Assembly: GCF_949628265.1 (NCBI RefSeq)
Contig: NC_088787.1
Span: 13,072,501 to 13,136,500, forward strand
Origin: Cloeon dipterum
Lineage: Eukaryota > Arthropoda > Insecta > Ephemeroptera > Baetidae
Direction of reading: 5' to 3'
Length of the DNA stretch: 64,000 nt
In this document: positions 37,883 through 51,427 of the stretch, in pieces
Position numbering within the stretch: position 1 is the first letter of the stretch
How the letters are laid out: every line of letters begins with the position of its first letter
Notes under the pieces: model-generated
Database searches by the model: none
Told to the model about the DNA's origin: nothing
What the model saw: the letters and a program-made list of their open reading frames with translations, nothing else
Made by a program: the position numbers and the translations under genes

Positions 37883-40531
37883 ATGAAAGTAGTACTGCTC
37901 ATTTCGACATTAATTTTCGCGTTCTTCAATCACGGGGAAGCAGCTCGGATTCTCGGACTGTTCGCCACCCCTGCCAAAAGCCACAGTCGTGTCTTTGAGT
38001 CTCTTTTCCGAGAACTGGCAGTCAGAGGTCATCAGGTGACCTTTGCTAGTCCCTTTGATCTCCAGTGGCCCTTGGGTCTCAACGAATCCTCCGGTGGTAG
38101 CATCCAATATGTCAAGCTGGACGACCAAGGAGCGCTGGGCTCCATCATGGGCTACGTGGTTGGCCCAAACAGGAGGCCCCTGGCTGAAAGCTTCTGGCTG
38201 TGGTCTATTGCACCTGATGTTTGCAGAAACGAACTCCACTCTCCAGATTTGATTCCGATAATTGACGGCGGAAAGAACAAAACCGTGAGAAATTTTTCAC
38301 AAGAAATAATTTCTTCAATGATAAAAAAGCGCTAACATTTTCTATTCATCAAAATTTGACACTTTTGTTTTCAATTAAATCCTGGAAAATACTTGTTTAG
38401 GATTCATTTGAAGCCAAAATTGACCGAAGTAGCACTGTACATTAATGTTTTGAGAAAAGTGACTGCAAAGTTATCATGATGTTCAAATGGTGAGGACTGT
38501 CTGTCTCCTTATTTGAAATCTTATTTTACTTCACAACAAAGAGTTTCATACGCTCTTGGACAGATCTCAGAGAGGAATATCTGCCAAGAAAATGCGGTTA
38601 AGCGCTGGAAATTTTGGATAAATTTTGAAAAATTAAAATTTTAATGTGGTGGCAAGGTCCGTTTTTATTATTGCAAACTGTAGGACAAATTTTTTTATTG
38701 ATCAACTGCAATTAAAATAATTTTCAACTGTCACCCAATATCAATTCACATTAATGGAAAATAAATCTGAAATTATTCTTTTCCAGATCACGTTTGACGT
38801 CGTGATTGTTGAGTCATTCTTCTTTGACTGCTTTGCATCGATGTCAAAACTGTTCGAGGCGCCTTTGGTGCTTTTCACATCGCAATGGGCGCCTCAGTGG
38901 GCTCACCAGGCCATGGGCAACCCTGACCCCTGGGCAACCTCGCCTAATATGTTTCTCCCGTACACGCACAAAATGAACTTTATTGAGCGGCTTCATAATT
39001 TCATCCACTCTGCAATCGCCCTTTTGTCCCGAAAATATTATGAGCTTCCTCGGCAGGACGTGATTATCAAAGAGGTAAGATTAAATAAGATGGAACCAGG
39101 GTTGCAAAAAACCCACATTTTTAAACCGTTTTTTTCCAATTTTTACGAGTGTTTTGCAGGCAATTTTGGTTTCCAATAATTTTAAAAAATAATTTGCTCA
39201 TGACCTCGACGTGAGTTGAAAGTTTGTCAGAGAGAAATATTTGGGGAAATTGAGGCAGGTAGAGGCAATTTTAAAGATAATAATCTGCACAGAGAAGGAA
39301 TTTTCGACCACTCCGACCGCGAACTTTAGACTTACACAGGGAAAAATTAAAAAATTAATATCTTGTATTTCTTGCGCAAGAAATTGTTAAAAACCGGTAG
39401 TGAAAAAATCTGGGTGGTAAGCAAATGCAACCCTGGACGAGAACAAATCAAGGAAATTCTAAAATGGAAATCATTTTCCTTTAATTCGTACAGGTATTTG
39501 GTGAGAATTTCCCCACTCTGGCAGAATTGGAAAAGGAAGCTGCTCTCATGTTAATAAATTCGCACCCGATCACCAACTCGCCCCATGCAAATTTGCCTAA
39601 TGTGATCGAGGTGGGTGGCATTCACATTCAGCCAGCAGAACCTTTAGACAAGGTGGGCGATTTTTAAGTTTAATTTCGAGTGAGTGGAGCTACTTAAGAA
39701 TTTTTCAGGAGCTCGAAAGTTTTTTTGAAGGATCTCCGAACGGGGTGATTCTGTTCAGCCTTGGCTCGCTAATTAACAAAGACAACATGGATCCAGAAAG
39801 GCTGCACACCCTCACCAAAGCTATGGCTGCCATTAATTATCCCATCCTCTGGCGATGGGACACAACGGATGTGCCAAACTTGCCAAAAAATGTTAAAATA
39901 TTGCCGTGGATTCCGCAGCGAGACGTTTTAGGTATTGCAAAATAAAATCCCATCTCTGCCCAAATGATTCTAATTTGTTTTTTACAGCTCATAAAAATCT
40001 ACGCCTCTTTGTGACACACGGTGGTCTCCTTAGCACTCAAGAAGCAACTTACGAAGGCGTTCCAAGGCTTGTAATGCCATTTTTTGGAGACCAACAGAGC
40101 AACGCTCAAAAAGTTGTGCAAATGGGGGTTGGCCTGTCCCTGAATTACTATTCCGCGAGTGCTGAGGAAACTGCCAGCGCAATCAACACTATTTTAACAG
40201 ACAAACGGTTCGTTCTATGAGAATTTAAGTGAGAAAAATGCTCAAGGTTTCTAACAGGTATGCCAGCCGGGCGAAGCAACTTTCAAACGCTTTCAGGGAC
40301 CAACTGAACAGCCCCCTCGAGAGAGCCGTCTTCTGGACTGAACATGTGATTCAGCATAAAGGAGCTGCATATTTGCGTTCCGCAAGCAGTGGCTTGAATT
40401 GGTACCAAGACCTGTGTTTGGACGTGCTGGCGTTTCTCCTGTTAACGTCAGCAGTGGCTATTTTAACGGGGATTGCTCTTTTAAAAGCATTATCGGCGTT
40501 CATTGCGAGTCGGAAATCGAAAGTTGATTAA
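37883..40531 (+). CDS. UDP-glycosyltransferase (insect UGT, family 1)
   Basis: The enzyme transfers a sugar, usually glucose in insects, from a UDP-sugar to small lipophilic compounds. It is anchored in the endoplasmic reticulum membrane and faces the lumen. Coding exons: 37883-38284, 38787-39074, 39494-39652, 39709-39931, 39988-40207, 40258-40531. They sum to 1566 bases, 521 aa, the normal family length. A signal peptide covers residues 1 to about 20. The candidate catalytic His is in AKSHSRVFESL, and FDVVIVESFF occupies the position of the family acidic partner. The donor-binding signature reads FVTHGGLLSTQEATYEGVP then PFFGDQQSNA. A C-terminal membrane helix (LDVLAFLLLTSAVAILTG) is followed by a short basic tail ending KSKVD, a KxKxx retrieval signal. 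The last intron is only 50 bases. Introns 1 and 2 hold transposon remnants. Substrate is unknown. Confidence 0.93.
38385..38700 (+). repeat. Interspersed repeat R1, copy 3
   Basis: In UGT intron 1. It shares with 28860-29180, in order, AATCCTGGAAAATACTTG, GAGAAAAGTGACTGCAAAG, GGTGAGGACTGTCT and CTTGGACAGATCT. Confidence 0.75.
39097..39435. mobile_element. CAGGGTTGC-ended MITE in UGT intron 2
   Basis: It starts CAGGGTTGCAAAAAACCC and ends GCAAATGCAACCCTG, inverted with respect to each other. The right half (TTTCTTGCGCAAGAAATTG, GGTAGTGAAAAAATCTGGG) is related to the right part of the hAT elements at 4737 and 8854. The flanks GATGGAAC and GACGAGAA are only loosely similar, so a target duplication is not certain. 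Confidence 0.7.
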
Positions 40532-40546
40532 AAATCTGAGCGTTAC

Positions 40547-40552
40547 AATAAA
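40547..40552 (+). terminator. UGT poly(A) signal
   Basis: AATAAA begins 16 bases after the UGT stop codon. It is the first such signal and implies a very short 3' UTR. Confidence 0.7.
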
Positions 40553-40561
40553 TCACGGTGT

Positions 40562-40567
40562 TTTATT
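40562..40567 (-). terminator. Candidate Skp1 poly(A) signal
   Basis: TTTATT on the plus strand is AATAAA on the minus strand, about 350 bases after the Skp1 stop. It would place the ends of Skp1 and UGT transcripts within a few tens of bases of each other. Confidence 0.45.
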
Positions 40568-40918
40568 ACAAATCATGAAACAACACAATGCAAATTGAAG
40601 CCAGTATTCTTGTGTGTTAAAATGATCTGTCCCACAAATTTAGCAAATTCTTTCCACTACAGACCCCTTTTAGGAAACAATACTGAATGGAATCATTTAA
40701 CAACGAAGAGAAAAGTGGAAAAAAATCAACAAGGATTTAATTCATTAACCATATTTGAGAGAGCCCGAACTGAACGCCCGGAACAGTAAACACATGCAAA
40801 AAGGAAATGATATTGCTTAAACGGGGCATTTGAGAGCGCCAGCAAGAGGTGCGGAGATAAGATTTACATTCGAGTAATGAGAAATACAAATAAATTTACA
40901 CAGACTATGATGGTTAGC

Positions 40919-42112
<1,194 letters not shown>

Positions 42113-43450
42113 CTGCAATGGCATAGAAGAGTTAACAGGATGAGAATCGTTTTCACTAACGCGGAGAGTGACATTTGAGAATTTGCGGCAATACGAAACA
42201 AATCATGGAACGAAAGAAAAAAAAATCGGCGCCAAGAAATCCAAAATTTATAGGTCGATTTGGCGGCTCGATTTGTCGCAGGTCGCGTTTGCGGAGGGCT
42301 CATTTATCAAAGGGTTTCATGAAAAACGTGCGAATTACCTTGATTTTTGGTTAAACGGCTGTATTCAGCGGTATTCAGTCTATTTTCGAAGCCTCGTGAA
42401 GCTTGCACCAATGGACACAAAACTACGCTGGCTGGCTGGCAGTGGACGTCGAAATAACAAGAAAAGCCATTTGCATCAGCGCACTCTCGTAGCAACTCGC
42501 AGAAGTACATGGAGCGCAGTGAGCTGTCTCCTGCTATTCGAATAATAAAGGCACCATCCAACCCAATGCACAATGCAGTCAACCAGATAACATACTTTGC
42601 CGCTGCAGACGATCAGTGAGTTTTTCCCAATTTTTGTATGGATCAGTCTGAACTTTTCGTAGCACTAAATCTACAACAACTGAAAATTCGAGTTGGTTAA
42701 TGCACTCACGTGATAAGTGATAATATGTAAACAAGAAGATCCCAAATTAATTTAATGAATTAATGCACGTTATTATTTATAATACTATATATGGGGGACT
42801 CACACTTCTCGCTAGGATAGGGCATTACATTGATTCTTCCCATCAAAAAACGAGAAGTGTGAGTGAGCGGAAAGTGTGAGTCCCCCATATATGTACATAA
42901 TGAATTACACTTTTTGGTTAACCATTTAAAAATTGAGCAATTTTTCAGATCTCTGATGGTTTATAATAATAATTGTCGTGATCGGTCGTGATACTCCTCG
43001 ACTTGATCTGCCCTAACGCGCGCCCGTAGACAAAAGCAAATTTTACACATAGTGGTAGTGGTTCTTGGGAAGAAAGCCGGCGGCCGGCTAGCCTCGCGGT
43101 GCGCCTTGGGTCGGGTCTGCAGATGCGCGTTGATGGGCAGATGGCAGATCAGGCCGAGGAGTGTCATGACAATAATATATGTATCAACGTTTAAATGAAA
43201 AATGCAGTAAATTAGCTTCCTGAAGAAGTGTTAAAAATGTATTTTTTTTAAAAAAAGGCTATCAAATATTCCTTTTAAATGGTTAAAGAAATTTGGGCAA
43301 AAGGTAACTGTAATAAATTAAAAATATTAAAAATCGTTGTGGTATCGTATAGCGGAATATGTATAGCTGTGCATAGCTCAACAACCAAACGATAATTTCC
43401 TTGTTGCAAGAATAAGGCAACAATGAAAATTTGTTATTTTTTAGCGATGC
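42113..43450. other. Skp1 5' region and intergenic DNA
   Basis: It should hold the Skp1 promoter and 5' non-coding exon in roughly 42340-42700 (locally less AT-rich). It also holds a small hairpin element at 42787-42892. No other gene is recognised. Confidence 0.45.
42787..42892. mobile_element. Small hairpin MITE with nested repeats
   Basis: The left arm ATATATGGGGGACTCACACTT pairs with AAGTGTGAGTCCCCCATATAT at the right end. An inner CGAGAAGTGTGAGTG at 42851-42865 can also pair with CACTCACACTTCTCG-like bases of the left arm. This 106-bp structure could be a Tc1/mariner-type MITE at a TA site. Confidence 0.75.
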
Positions 43451-44289
43451 GCAATTTCATCGCACGTGGAATTAAAAAAATTTGACAATTGTTGCTGTAC
43501 TGCTGTATGTATTATATTGAATTCTTTTTATGGCGCCTTTTTGCATGAAGCCCGCATTAATTATAAAACAATCCCACTGAAAAACAGCAGTTTCACATTT
43601 CACATACATACTTATTACTAATACATTTGAAAGAGGGCGAGTTTCGACGTTTCGACAAGAAAAATTCCACTTAATAAAAGCATTGATTTTTTTACTTCCT
43701 TTTCCCATCAGCGAATGGGATGAAAGTGACCGAGTGACTCATCTTATTTTTGGGGAATCACCAAATTAACCTTTTCGTTAGCTTGAAAGTAGTGAGTACG
43801 ATTTGGAGGTGGAGAAGTGAGATTTTGAACTTAACTTTTAATGATTGATTGATTATAAAAATAATTTCAATGAACGAACGGAATGCTGAAAAATTTCGGA
43901 TCGACGTGAACCACGTAATTATGGGGAGTGCTTAATTGTAAAATGGGTGGTCGTTACCAAGCGATGGGTCTACTCTCCTTACAATTAGACACCACAACCA
44001 CCAACCACATCGTCAGCAAGCGCAAGCGGTGTGAAGGTGAAGTAGTAGACTTTTTGAAAATCGAGTTGTTTTACTCTCTAATTTCTTTATCAATTCATAA
44101 TATCGTAGAAGCCTTGAACAACCGCTGAAGAGAGAAAACAACAACTCAAAGGTGGCATCACGACGAGCCAGAATAACAGGCTGTGTTCTTTGGTCATCTG
44201 ACTACTTCCCGTGCAATGTAGGTGAAGGCTCGTTATCAGCCAAAAATAATCCATTTTTAATAATTGTTTTTTTCGTAAAATCTATTTTT

Positions 44290-45785
44290 TACCAAATTAT
44301 AATTATACTACATAACACCTGTCAGCGGGGGCTTTTTTGGAAAAAAATCCTCCATACCGGACCGCGCCCAGTTTTAAGGAGAGTACACTGTCACGTACTC
44401 TGTCCTTAGGTTTTTGCCGGCAACCTAATAACAGGTGGTGGTTTTTAAGGGGGTTGAAAGATCGCGATTTTCACCCTAAACGAGATGGGAACCGATTCTT
44501 GAATAAAAACGCAATCAATAGTTCTCGATGCGAGACGCGTTTTTTATACCGTTGGGTTTTTGGCACAATTGGGCCCACAGGGGCCCCGCAAAAAATTCTG
44601 GGGTCCCGAACAAGCCGATTTGGGTACCGTTTGACGCGGAATTTTGTGGTCATCATTTTCACTTTAGGTTCGACCCGATCGGGTCCATAGGGCCCAAGCT
44701 ATTAATTTTCAAGGTGGAATAAACGCAGTATTTCGACATTATTATCCACGCAGCGGGCCCGAGGGGCTCGGCGGGGCCGTGCCACCCCGCGATCGAAAGA
44801 GCATCTCAAAGGCAGTTAGCCCAGGGTCGGGCGGATTTCTCTCGCGCTCAGGGTCGGAGCAAGTCAGGGTGGAAGGAAAAACGAAAAAAACTTCTCGTGT
44901 TTAGGATCTAAAGAAACACCTTTAAAAAAAACTTTGGCATAATGTCCCTTCCCATAGAAATTATTTCTCTTCCTAGAGCCATTTTTGAGCTGTTAAATTT
45001 TTGAAAAGTAATGTTCTCACTAAAAAAACGTGAGGCCAGGGTCCTTGAATATAGGGTAAAAGCTCCGGGGGGGTTGAAAGAGCTCGCCGAGACGCGTCTA
45101 ACCATCTGCTGAAATTCGAAATCGAATAATTAGGACCTGAGAATATAGCCCCCCAAGTGCCAAATTTTTCACCACGGGTACCTTCAAAAAAGGATAAAAT
45201 ATTCAGGGTTGGAAATAAAAAAATGAACTTCACAAACCCTCAGAAGAATTTAATTTCGCATCTTTTGGTACTTAATTCATCTATTTATCTCGAAAATTGA
45301 AGGAACTAGTTAGGTTGTGATGTGAACACCATAAATGTGGTGCATAAAACAATAAACTGTGTGTTTTACGGAAATACCTCAGGGTCAGGGATGGCTCAGG
45401 GTCGCGAATAGTCAGGTTTGATACGTCTCTTTATCGCTCGTCGTTTTACATCGAATTTTCCTAAATAGCTGTGAAAACGGCCGATGTTAGAACAATATGC
45501 TTATTTGCCATCTACCGTCTGATTAAAATTGAAATAAACACTTGGAGATTTTTTATTTTTAGTTTTTTTTGCTCCTGGTTGACGCCAAATGACACTAAAT
45601 GAAACGGAACTGAGTTTCAAGTCGGTAGGTCCCGTAGAAAAATGATAAAAAAAACATGTGAAATATTAACGATGCGACATGTATCGACTAATATCCACTA
45701 AAATCGACGGTTGTTCGTTGGATGGGGCTTTTGACACGCCAACCCCCGAGAACCTCCGACTAACAGTTGGTCCCACGCGGGACCT
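44290..45785. other. Insertion private to duplication unit 1
   Basis: About 1.5 kb lies between blocks that are contiguous in unit 2 (51030-51110). It has GC-rich patches (GGGCCCACAGGGGCCCCG at about 44573, GGGCCCGAGGGGCTCGG at about 44757). No terminal repeat or long frame was recognised; it is probably a decayed mobile element. Confidence 0.5.
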
Positions 45786-46405
45786 CTTCTTGTTCTTTGG
45801 AAAATAAATGCACGCATAAACCTGACGCAATTTTATTGTGTTCATCGTGGTTTTAAAAATATTATTGAAAATTAAATGAACTGTTGGATATTATGCCGTT
45901 GCTTGTATAAAAAGAATAATAACTTAAGTACTATAATATAATACAACTACACTACACAAAAGCGGTTCATGAAAAGTCGTAACTGTATTAAATTGATTTT
46001 AGTCTACCCTGTCTAATAATGTATTTTTGTTGGCATTAATATTCATTTTCTAAAAAATCTAACCTTAAATATAATGTGTAATCTCACCAATCAGGAAATT
46101 TTTGGGAACTTTGTTTAGTATTGTATTACAACAAAAAATCAATTAATTTCACACGAATTTTACACTGCTTAGAATATTGGAAATTAGATTATTAGGGCAT
46201 GCAGGTTTTCAGGAAGGGCTTGAAGACTGTTTTAATCGAGAAAGGTACGCGTTATTGGTAGAAAGAGCCGGCGCTCTCGCCATCCGAATTTCGCATTTCT
46301 TGCGGCCGTCCATTACCCTCGCAATCACGTCTATCTCAGTCTCGCCGTCCAAACATTTACGGTAAAAATTTGATCATTGTAGCAGATCAATATAGATATC
46401 AAACA

Positions 46406-49211
46406 ATGGCTAAAAATGACAAGCATAGAAGTAGTAGGTGCGGTTCATATAAGCGTGCGCGAGATAAAAAAATTAATAAACCCTGCCATTATAGTTACTG
46501 CTTTAAATCTTATGTCCAAAAAAATCATTGAATTCAAAATTATCATATACGTGTGGCATACGTGAACATTTCGGCTATCGCTGAAAAAAAAAGTGCATGA
46601 TGTGATGTTTGGGGTCATGTAAAAATAGGCCTGCAGGGCAGTAATTGTATTATTTGCTAATCTGTGTGTTCAATCCACAGTGTTGGCCAAGATGAACGAT
46701 TATGAAGACGATGACGACCTTGTTGTGGCCATGGAAGCCTGCCTTGTTGAGAAAAAGCCTGAAAAACCACAAGACGAAGAAATGGATGTACTTCACTCTG
46801 CAGCCAGCAGTGGGAATTCGCCTCTCGTGAAAAGCCTATTGGAGAAAGGAGAAGACCCAGAAAAAACAAGAAGAAACGGCTGGACTGCACTCCACTATGC
46901 TGTCAGAAGTGGTGATATACAATCTGTTAAACTGCTAATTGAATGGGGAGACAAACGGCTATTAAACCTGAAAACGAAATCAGGGTTAACATCTCTTCAT
47001 ATTGCTGCTTTAGAAGCAGACGTTGAAATGTGCAAGCTGCTCATTGACAGTGGAGTTGACATCAAAGCTAGTAATATATTGGGACAAAATGCTTTGCAGG
47101 TTGCCTGCATTGCTGGTAACCTAGGGGTGGTCCAATATTTAGCCGAACAAAAGATTTTTAACATTGAAGAGAAAAGTAGGTTCAAAAGGAATCTTTTGCA
47201 TTACTCTGTAAGATCAAACCGTTTAGATTTACTCGAATACATTTATGAGAAAGGCATAAGCATCAATGACAGAAATTTGAGTGGAAATACTCCGTTACTG
47301 ACCGCAGCTGCGACGGGGTCATTGGAGGTGTTCAAGTTTTTCATCGAAAAGGGTGCTGACTTGAAGGCGACAAACTCTGATGAGTTTGATGCCTTATTCT
47401 TAGCTGCGAAATACGGTAATTTGGATGTTGTCAAGTACTTGCTGAACTTAGGCAAGTTTGATGTGAACAGAAAGACCTCAAAAGGCCATTACCCACTTCT
47501 TTTAGCGTCTGTTAATGACAATTTAAAGGTAATTGAGTGTTTACTTGAAGCTGGAGCAGATATTAACTTACGCGGAGTTCATGGATTTACTCCATGCCTT
47601 GCAGCAGCATTGCATGCAAACGTAGAGACTCTAAAGTTGCTAGTGGAACGCGGGGCGGATTTGCACGTCGTAGACAATATGTTAGCTGATCCATTTCAAA
47701 TAGCATGCGACAGCGATGACATTGACAAGATTAAGTACCTCGTATCTATTGGGAAGTACGACTTAAAAAGACGCAATGTCAATGAGAAAACTGCTTGGAT
47801 AAAATCATCTAGGCATGAGAGTTTAGAGGTAAAAAAGTTTTTGATCGAGCTGGGGGCAAACATCCATGACACAGATAAATTCAATTTGGGTGGTATGGTT
47901 TTAGCAGCACAATTCTCCACTCCTGAAAACTGCCAGTTCATGTTGGACATCGGACTAGGATTTGATGTTCTGACAAAAGATGGAGGGAACGCACTCCACC
48001 AGACATGTGTTTCTGGAAACTTGGCCACAGCAAAATTCATTCTGGGCCTAAAGTGCTTGAACGTGAATGCAACCATGAAATCCGGTAAAACAGCTCTGAT
48101 GATTGCTGCGGGCAGAGGGCATTTAGAATTGGTCAAGTTGCTTTTGGAAAATGGTGCTGACATTAATATCAGAAATGATTATGGGTCCCTGGCCTTCCAC
48201 GCAGCAGCTGCAACCGGAGACCTGAAGACGGTGGAATATTTACTGTCAATAAGCGAGACTGGAAGCCTACTTGAAGACCGAAACAAACGTGGTGAAACTC
48301 CTCTCATTCTTTCGTGTCGCAATATATACACGAAAGTTTTCCGCTACTTACTTAATGCTGGAGCAAACTTGCAAGCTGTTGATTACGGCGGAAGAAATGT
48401 CTTCCTGTCAGCCTGCTGGGCAGGGAATCACATAGTTGCGAAACATTTAGTAGAAAATTGTCAGTTCGATCCGTCAGCAGTGACTAAGCATGGAGAAAAT
48501 GCTGTACATTGTGCTGCTAGCAATCGGTCTTTTAATAAGGACATCCTGAAATACCTGATTGAAGACTTGAAAATTGATGTGAATCACCGTGCAATCCACG
48601 ACCAAACTCCTTTAATGGTTGCAGCTGAATTCGGCTGCGCCAGAACGTGCCGCTTTCTCATTGAAAACGGCGCCGATGTGCAGGCTGAGATGAAAAATTG
48701 GGAAAATGCTTTATTCTGCGCTTGCCTTGCTAAAAATTTTAATTTGGCCAAAATCAAACTTCTCATTGAAACAGGCAAAATATGCGTTAACAAAAAGAAC
48801 TACTTTGGTCGAACCGTTTTTCACCTGGCAGTGCGAATAGGTTTGCTAGAGGTCGTGAAGTTTTTTGTTGAAGAAGCTAATGCTGACTTAGAGGTAGAAG
48901 ATACAAACGGGTGGACTCTGCTGCATGTTGCGGCGAAATTTGCTTCCCTAGAGGTAAACGAATATTTAGTAAACACCCAGGAATCGCTTTTGTACCGACA
49001 AAACTCTAGAAATCAGTTTCCAAGAGACCTGGCAAAAGAAAACGACGATGTTGGAGTGCTGCTTTATTTCAACGAAAAAATGAAACGCCGAGAGCAACCA
49101 GCATTTCGGACTGGTGGCGGCCGTGGACGTATAAATCCTACAGATAATTTGTTCACACCCCGTAACCGAGATTATAACCACAGTTTGTTCTCTACCAATT
49201 GGAGAACTTAG
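46406..49211 (+). CDS. Ankyrin-repeat protein, long copy
   Basis: A protein of about 852 aa in two exons, 46406-46433 and 46681-49211 (2559 bases in frame). Exon 1 encodes MAKNDKHRS, followed by a donor GTAGGT; exon 2 follows an acceptor CCACAG. If this exon is not used, translation starts at the ATG at 46692 (MNDYEDDDD, 839 aa). After an acidic N-terminus (to about residue 45) nearly the whole protein is ankyrin repeats of about 33 aa, with repeated G.TALH/TPL and V..LL..GAD motifs (for example GWTALHYAVRSGDIQSVKLL and GKTALMIAAGRGHLELVKLL). It ends in an Arg/Gly patch (GGGRGR) and a tail NRDYNHSLFSTNWRT. No catalytic, death or membrane domain is seen. Ankyrin stacks bind proteins; the partner is unknown. 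It is the full-length member of a recent tandem pair. Confidence 0.85.
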
Positions 49212-49528
49212 TTAAGATAATCGGGGCTCTGCGTCGGCTTGCTTGAAAAGCCCGTAAATACAATGAGTTAAGAAATTTAAAAATGAATTATTACCTTTAA
49301 AAATTTTGGATTATTTCAATTTGTTACAATTCTCCACATTGAATATCGTTTATTGATTTCATTTTTTTAATTCCTGTTAATTCATAATATAATTGTATCT
49401 TGAATAGAGAATAAAATAATTTCAACAGATTTTAATTGTGAAAAACTTTCTCTGTCGATAATTACATAATACAGTGTTTGTATAAATTGTATTTAGCTAT
49501 ACATTTTGTAAATTATTGAATTGTATCA

Positions 49529-49534
49529 AATAAA
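49529..49534 (+). terminator. Poly(A) signal, ankyrin gene 1
   Basis: AATAAA within ATTGTATCAAATAAAGGT is conserved at the same place in the second copy (54937-54942). An earlier AATAAA lies at 49410-49415. Confidence 0.55.
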
Positions 49535-51427
49535 GGTAGAAATAGGTGAAACTTAAAAAAGTGGGTCTATTTATTTATTTCCAGTCTATTTTTTTCCTAC
49601 TTTCTTATAGAAATAGTTTGTTGCTATGTGTAAACAATACTCTACAATCAACTATGAAAAAATTATTCAAGTTTTGAGACTTCTTGATCTTGCTAATACA
49701 AATTTCTACCTTAAATTTCTTTGGCTTGGACTATTGCTAATATTTTTACTTCCCTTGTTAGCGGGAATAATGCTTATTGTGCTGGAAATATAGTAAGGTT
49801 TTTTATTCTTGCGTGGGCTGCATGTTCCTTAGGAAACCCGGGAACCATCAACTCAAACGCGCAACCTTTAAAAGTATTTCGTTGAAAAGTATGAATGCTT
49901 TTTGTATTTGCATTAACACCACCAAACACCAAATTTTGATTTGCAAAAACGTTTATTACATCAAATATATAAATTGTATCATATTTCAATTTTAATCATC
50001 AATGTGTGATTTATTATTCCATTTCAACGAAACAGGAACATTTTTAGAATGCTCCAGATTGTTTAAAAGCCGGCCCAGAGAAAAGTATTCTTCAAATGAC
50101 ATCCCACTCTTCATTGCTATAGGAAAAAGCATTTCACTTATTAACCTCTATTTGAAAGAGGTCGAGTTTGGTCAAGAAAAAATCCACTTAACGAAAGTCA
50201 TGATTTCCGTACAGCAAAGGAGGTGGAGGAGTGATTTAATCTTATCTTTGGGGAATCACCAAATTAATTTTGTATTAGCTTGTAAAAGCAGTAAGTAAGA
50301 TGAGGAGGCGGCGACGTAACAATATTATGAAGTTATTCGAACTGTTTCTGGTTTATTTTTATTAAAAAAATATTTCATAAAAATCATTTCAATGGACGCT
50401 ACAGGCATGCTGCAGCGAATCTCGGACCAAACGTGGGCCATATAAGGCAAGCGAGTGCTATAATTGTAAGACGGGTGGTCATTACCAGGCGAAGGGGTGG
50501 TTTGGTGTAATGTGCTCCAAAGTGTGGTGTGGAAATATTAATCAGGATTACTCAATATAAAAATAAACGGAGCGCAAGAACTGTAAAATTAGAAAAATAT
50601 CTAATATTGAAGTGTCAGTAGCCTATATATATATTATATTGTCAAATGAACGTAGCTATTCTTTTCACTTCTTTTAAATCACACTTCTTGCTTCTTTTTG
50701 CTACGTCAGCCTCTAAAGATAATAATATAAGCATATAAAGGCACTCAGCGAAACGCAACGCTCACACACATAAGCGTCACCAAGCCTCTCTTGTGAGATG
50801 CACTGTGCGAGCTGTTTGTAGTAAGAGGCTACTAGACTTTTTGAAAATCGAGTTTTTACTTTTTGTATCGCGCGACGTGCTTCTATTCTCTTCGTCAATT
50901 CTTGAGAACGTAGAAGCCTCTGCCTTTACCTTGAACAACCGAGGAAGAGAGAAAACGGAGGTGGAGCCAGAATAACGGGCTGTTTTTTGATCATCTGACT
51001 ACTTCCCGTGCTATGTAAGTAAAGGCTTAAACTACCAAAAAATATTCCATAATTATTTTTTTTCATTAAAATCTAACTATTTCTATTCTTTGAAAATAAT
51101 TGCACGCATAATGATACTACTTGTCATTATATTGCTCGTGCGGTTTTAAAATCACATGACCTTTATAGGATAGTATGCCGTTCCGCATTAAACTAAAAAA
51201 CTATCTACAACTACACTACACAAAATCGGTTCTTACCAGGGACGGCGATGAGCGATGGGCCGCGTTATGCATGCCCCTGAATGCGATTCTCGCTTTTTTA
51301 TGAAAGTCTGTCTGTGTCTGACTTTTCTGGCACCTGGCACCTCGAGGTCGCGGTGTTCCGCAGGTGCATAGATATGAGTCAATCTTGCTCTTGCAGGGTT
51401 TTAAGAAAGATATGTTATATTTTTTAC

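Larger units (their letters stand above)
43480..49990 (+). repeat. Tandem segmental duplication, unit 1
   Basis: This unit and 49991-55340 share the same order of blocks: a GAGGGCGAGTTTCG/GGGGAATCACCAAATTAA block, a CATCTGACTACTTCCCGTGC block, an ACTACACTACACAAAA block, a conserved 5' region, the ankyrin gene, and a 3' block with ATTGTATCAAATAAAGGT and GGCTGCA. Copies differ by substitutions and by private insertions. The limits are approximate. Confidence 0.8.
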
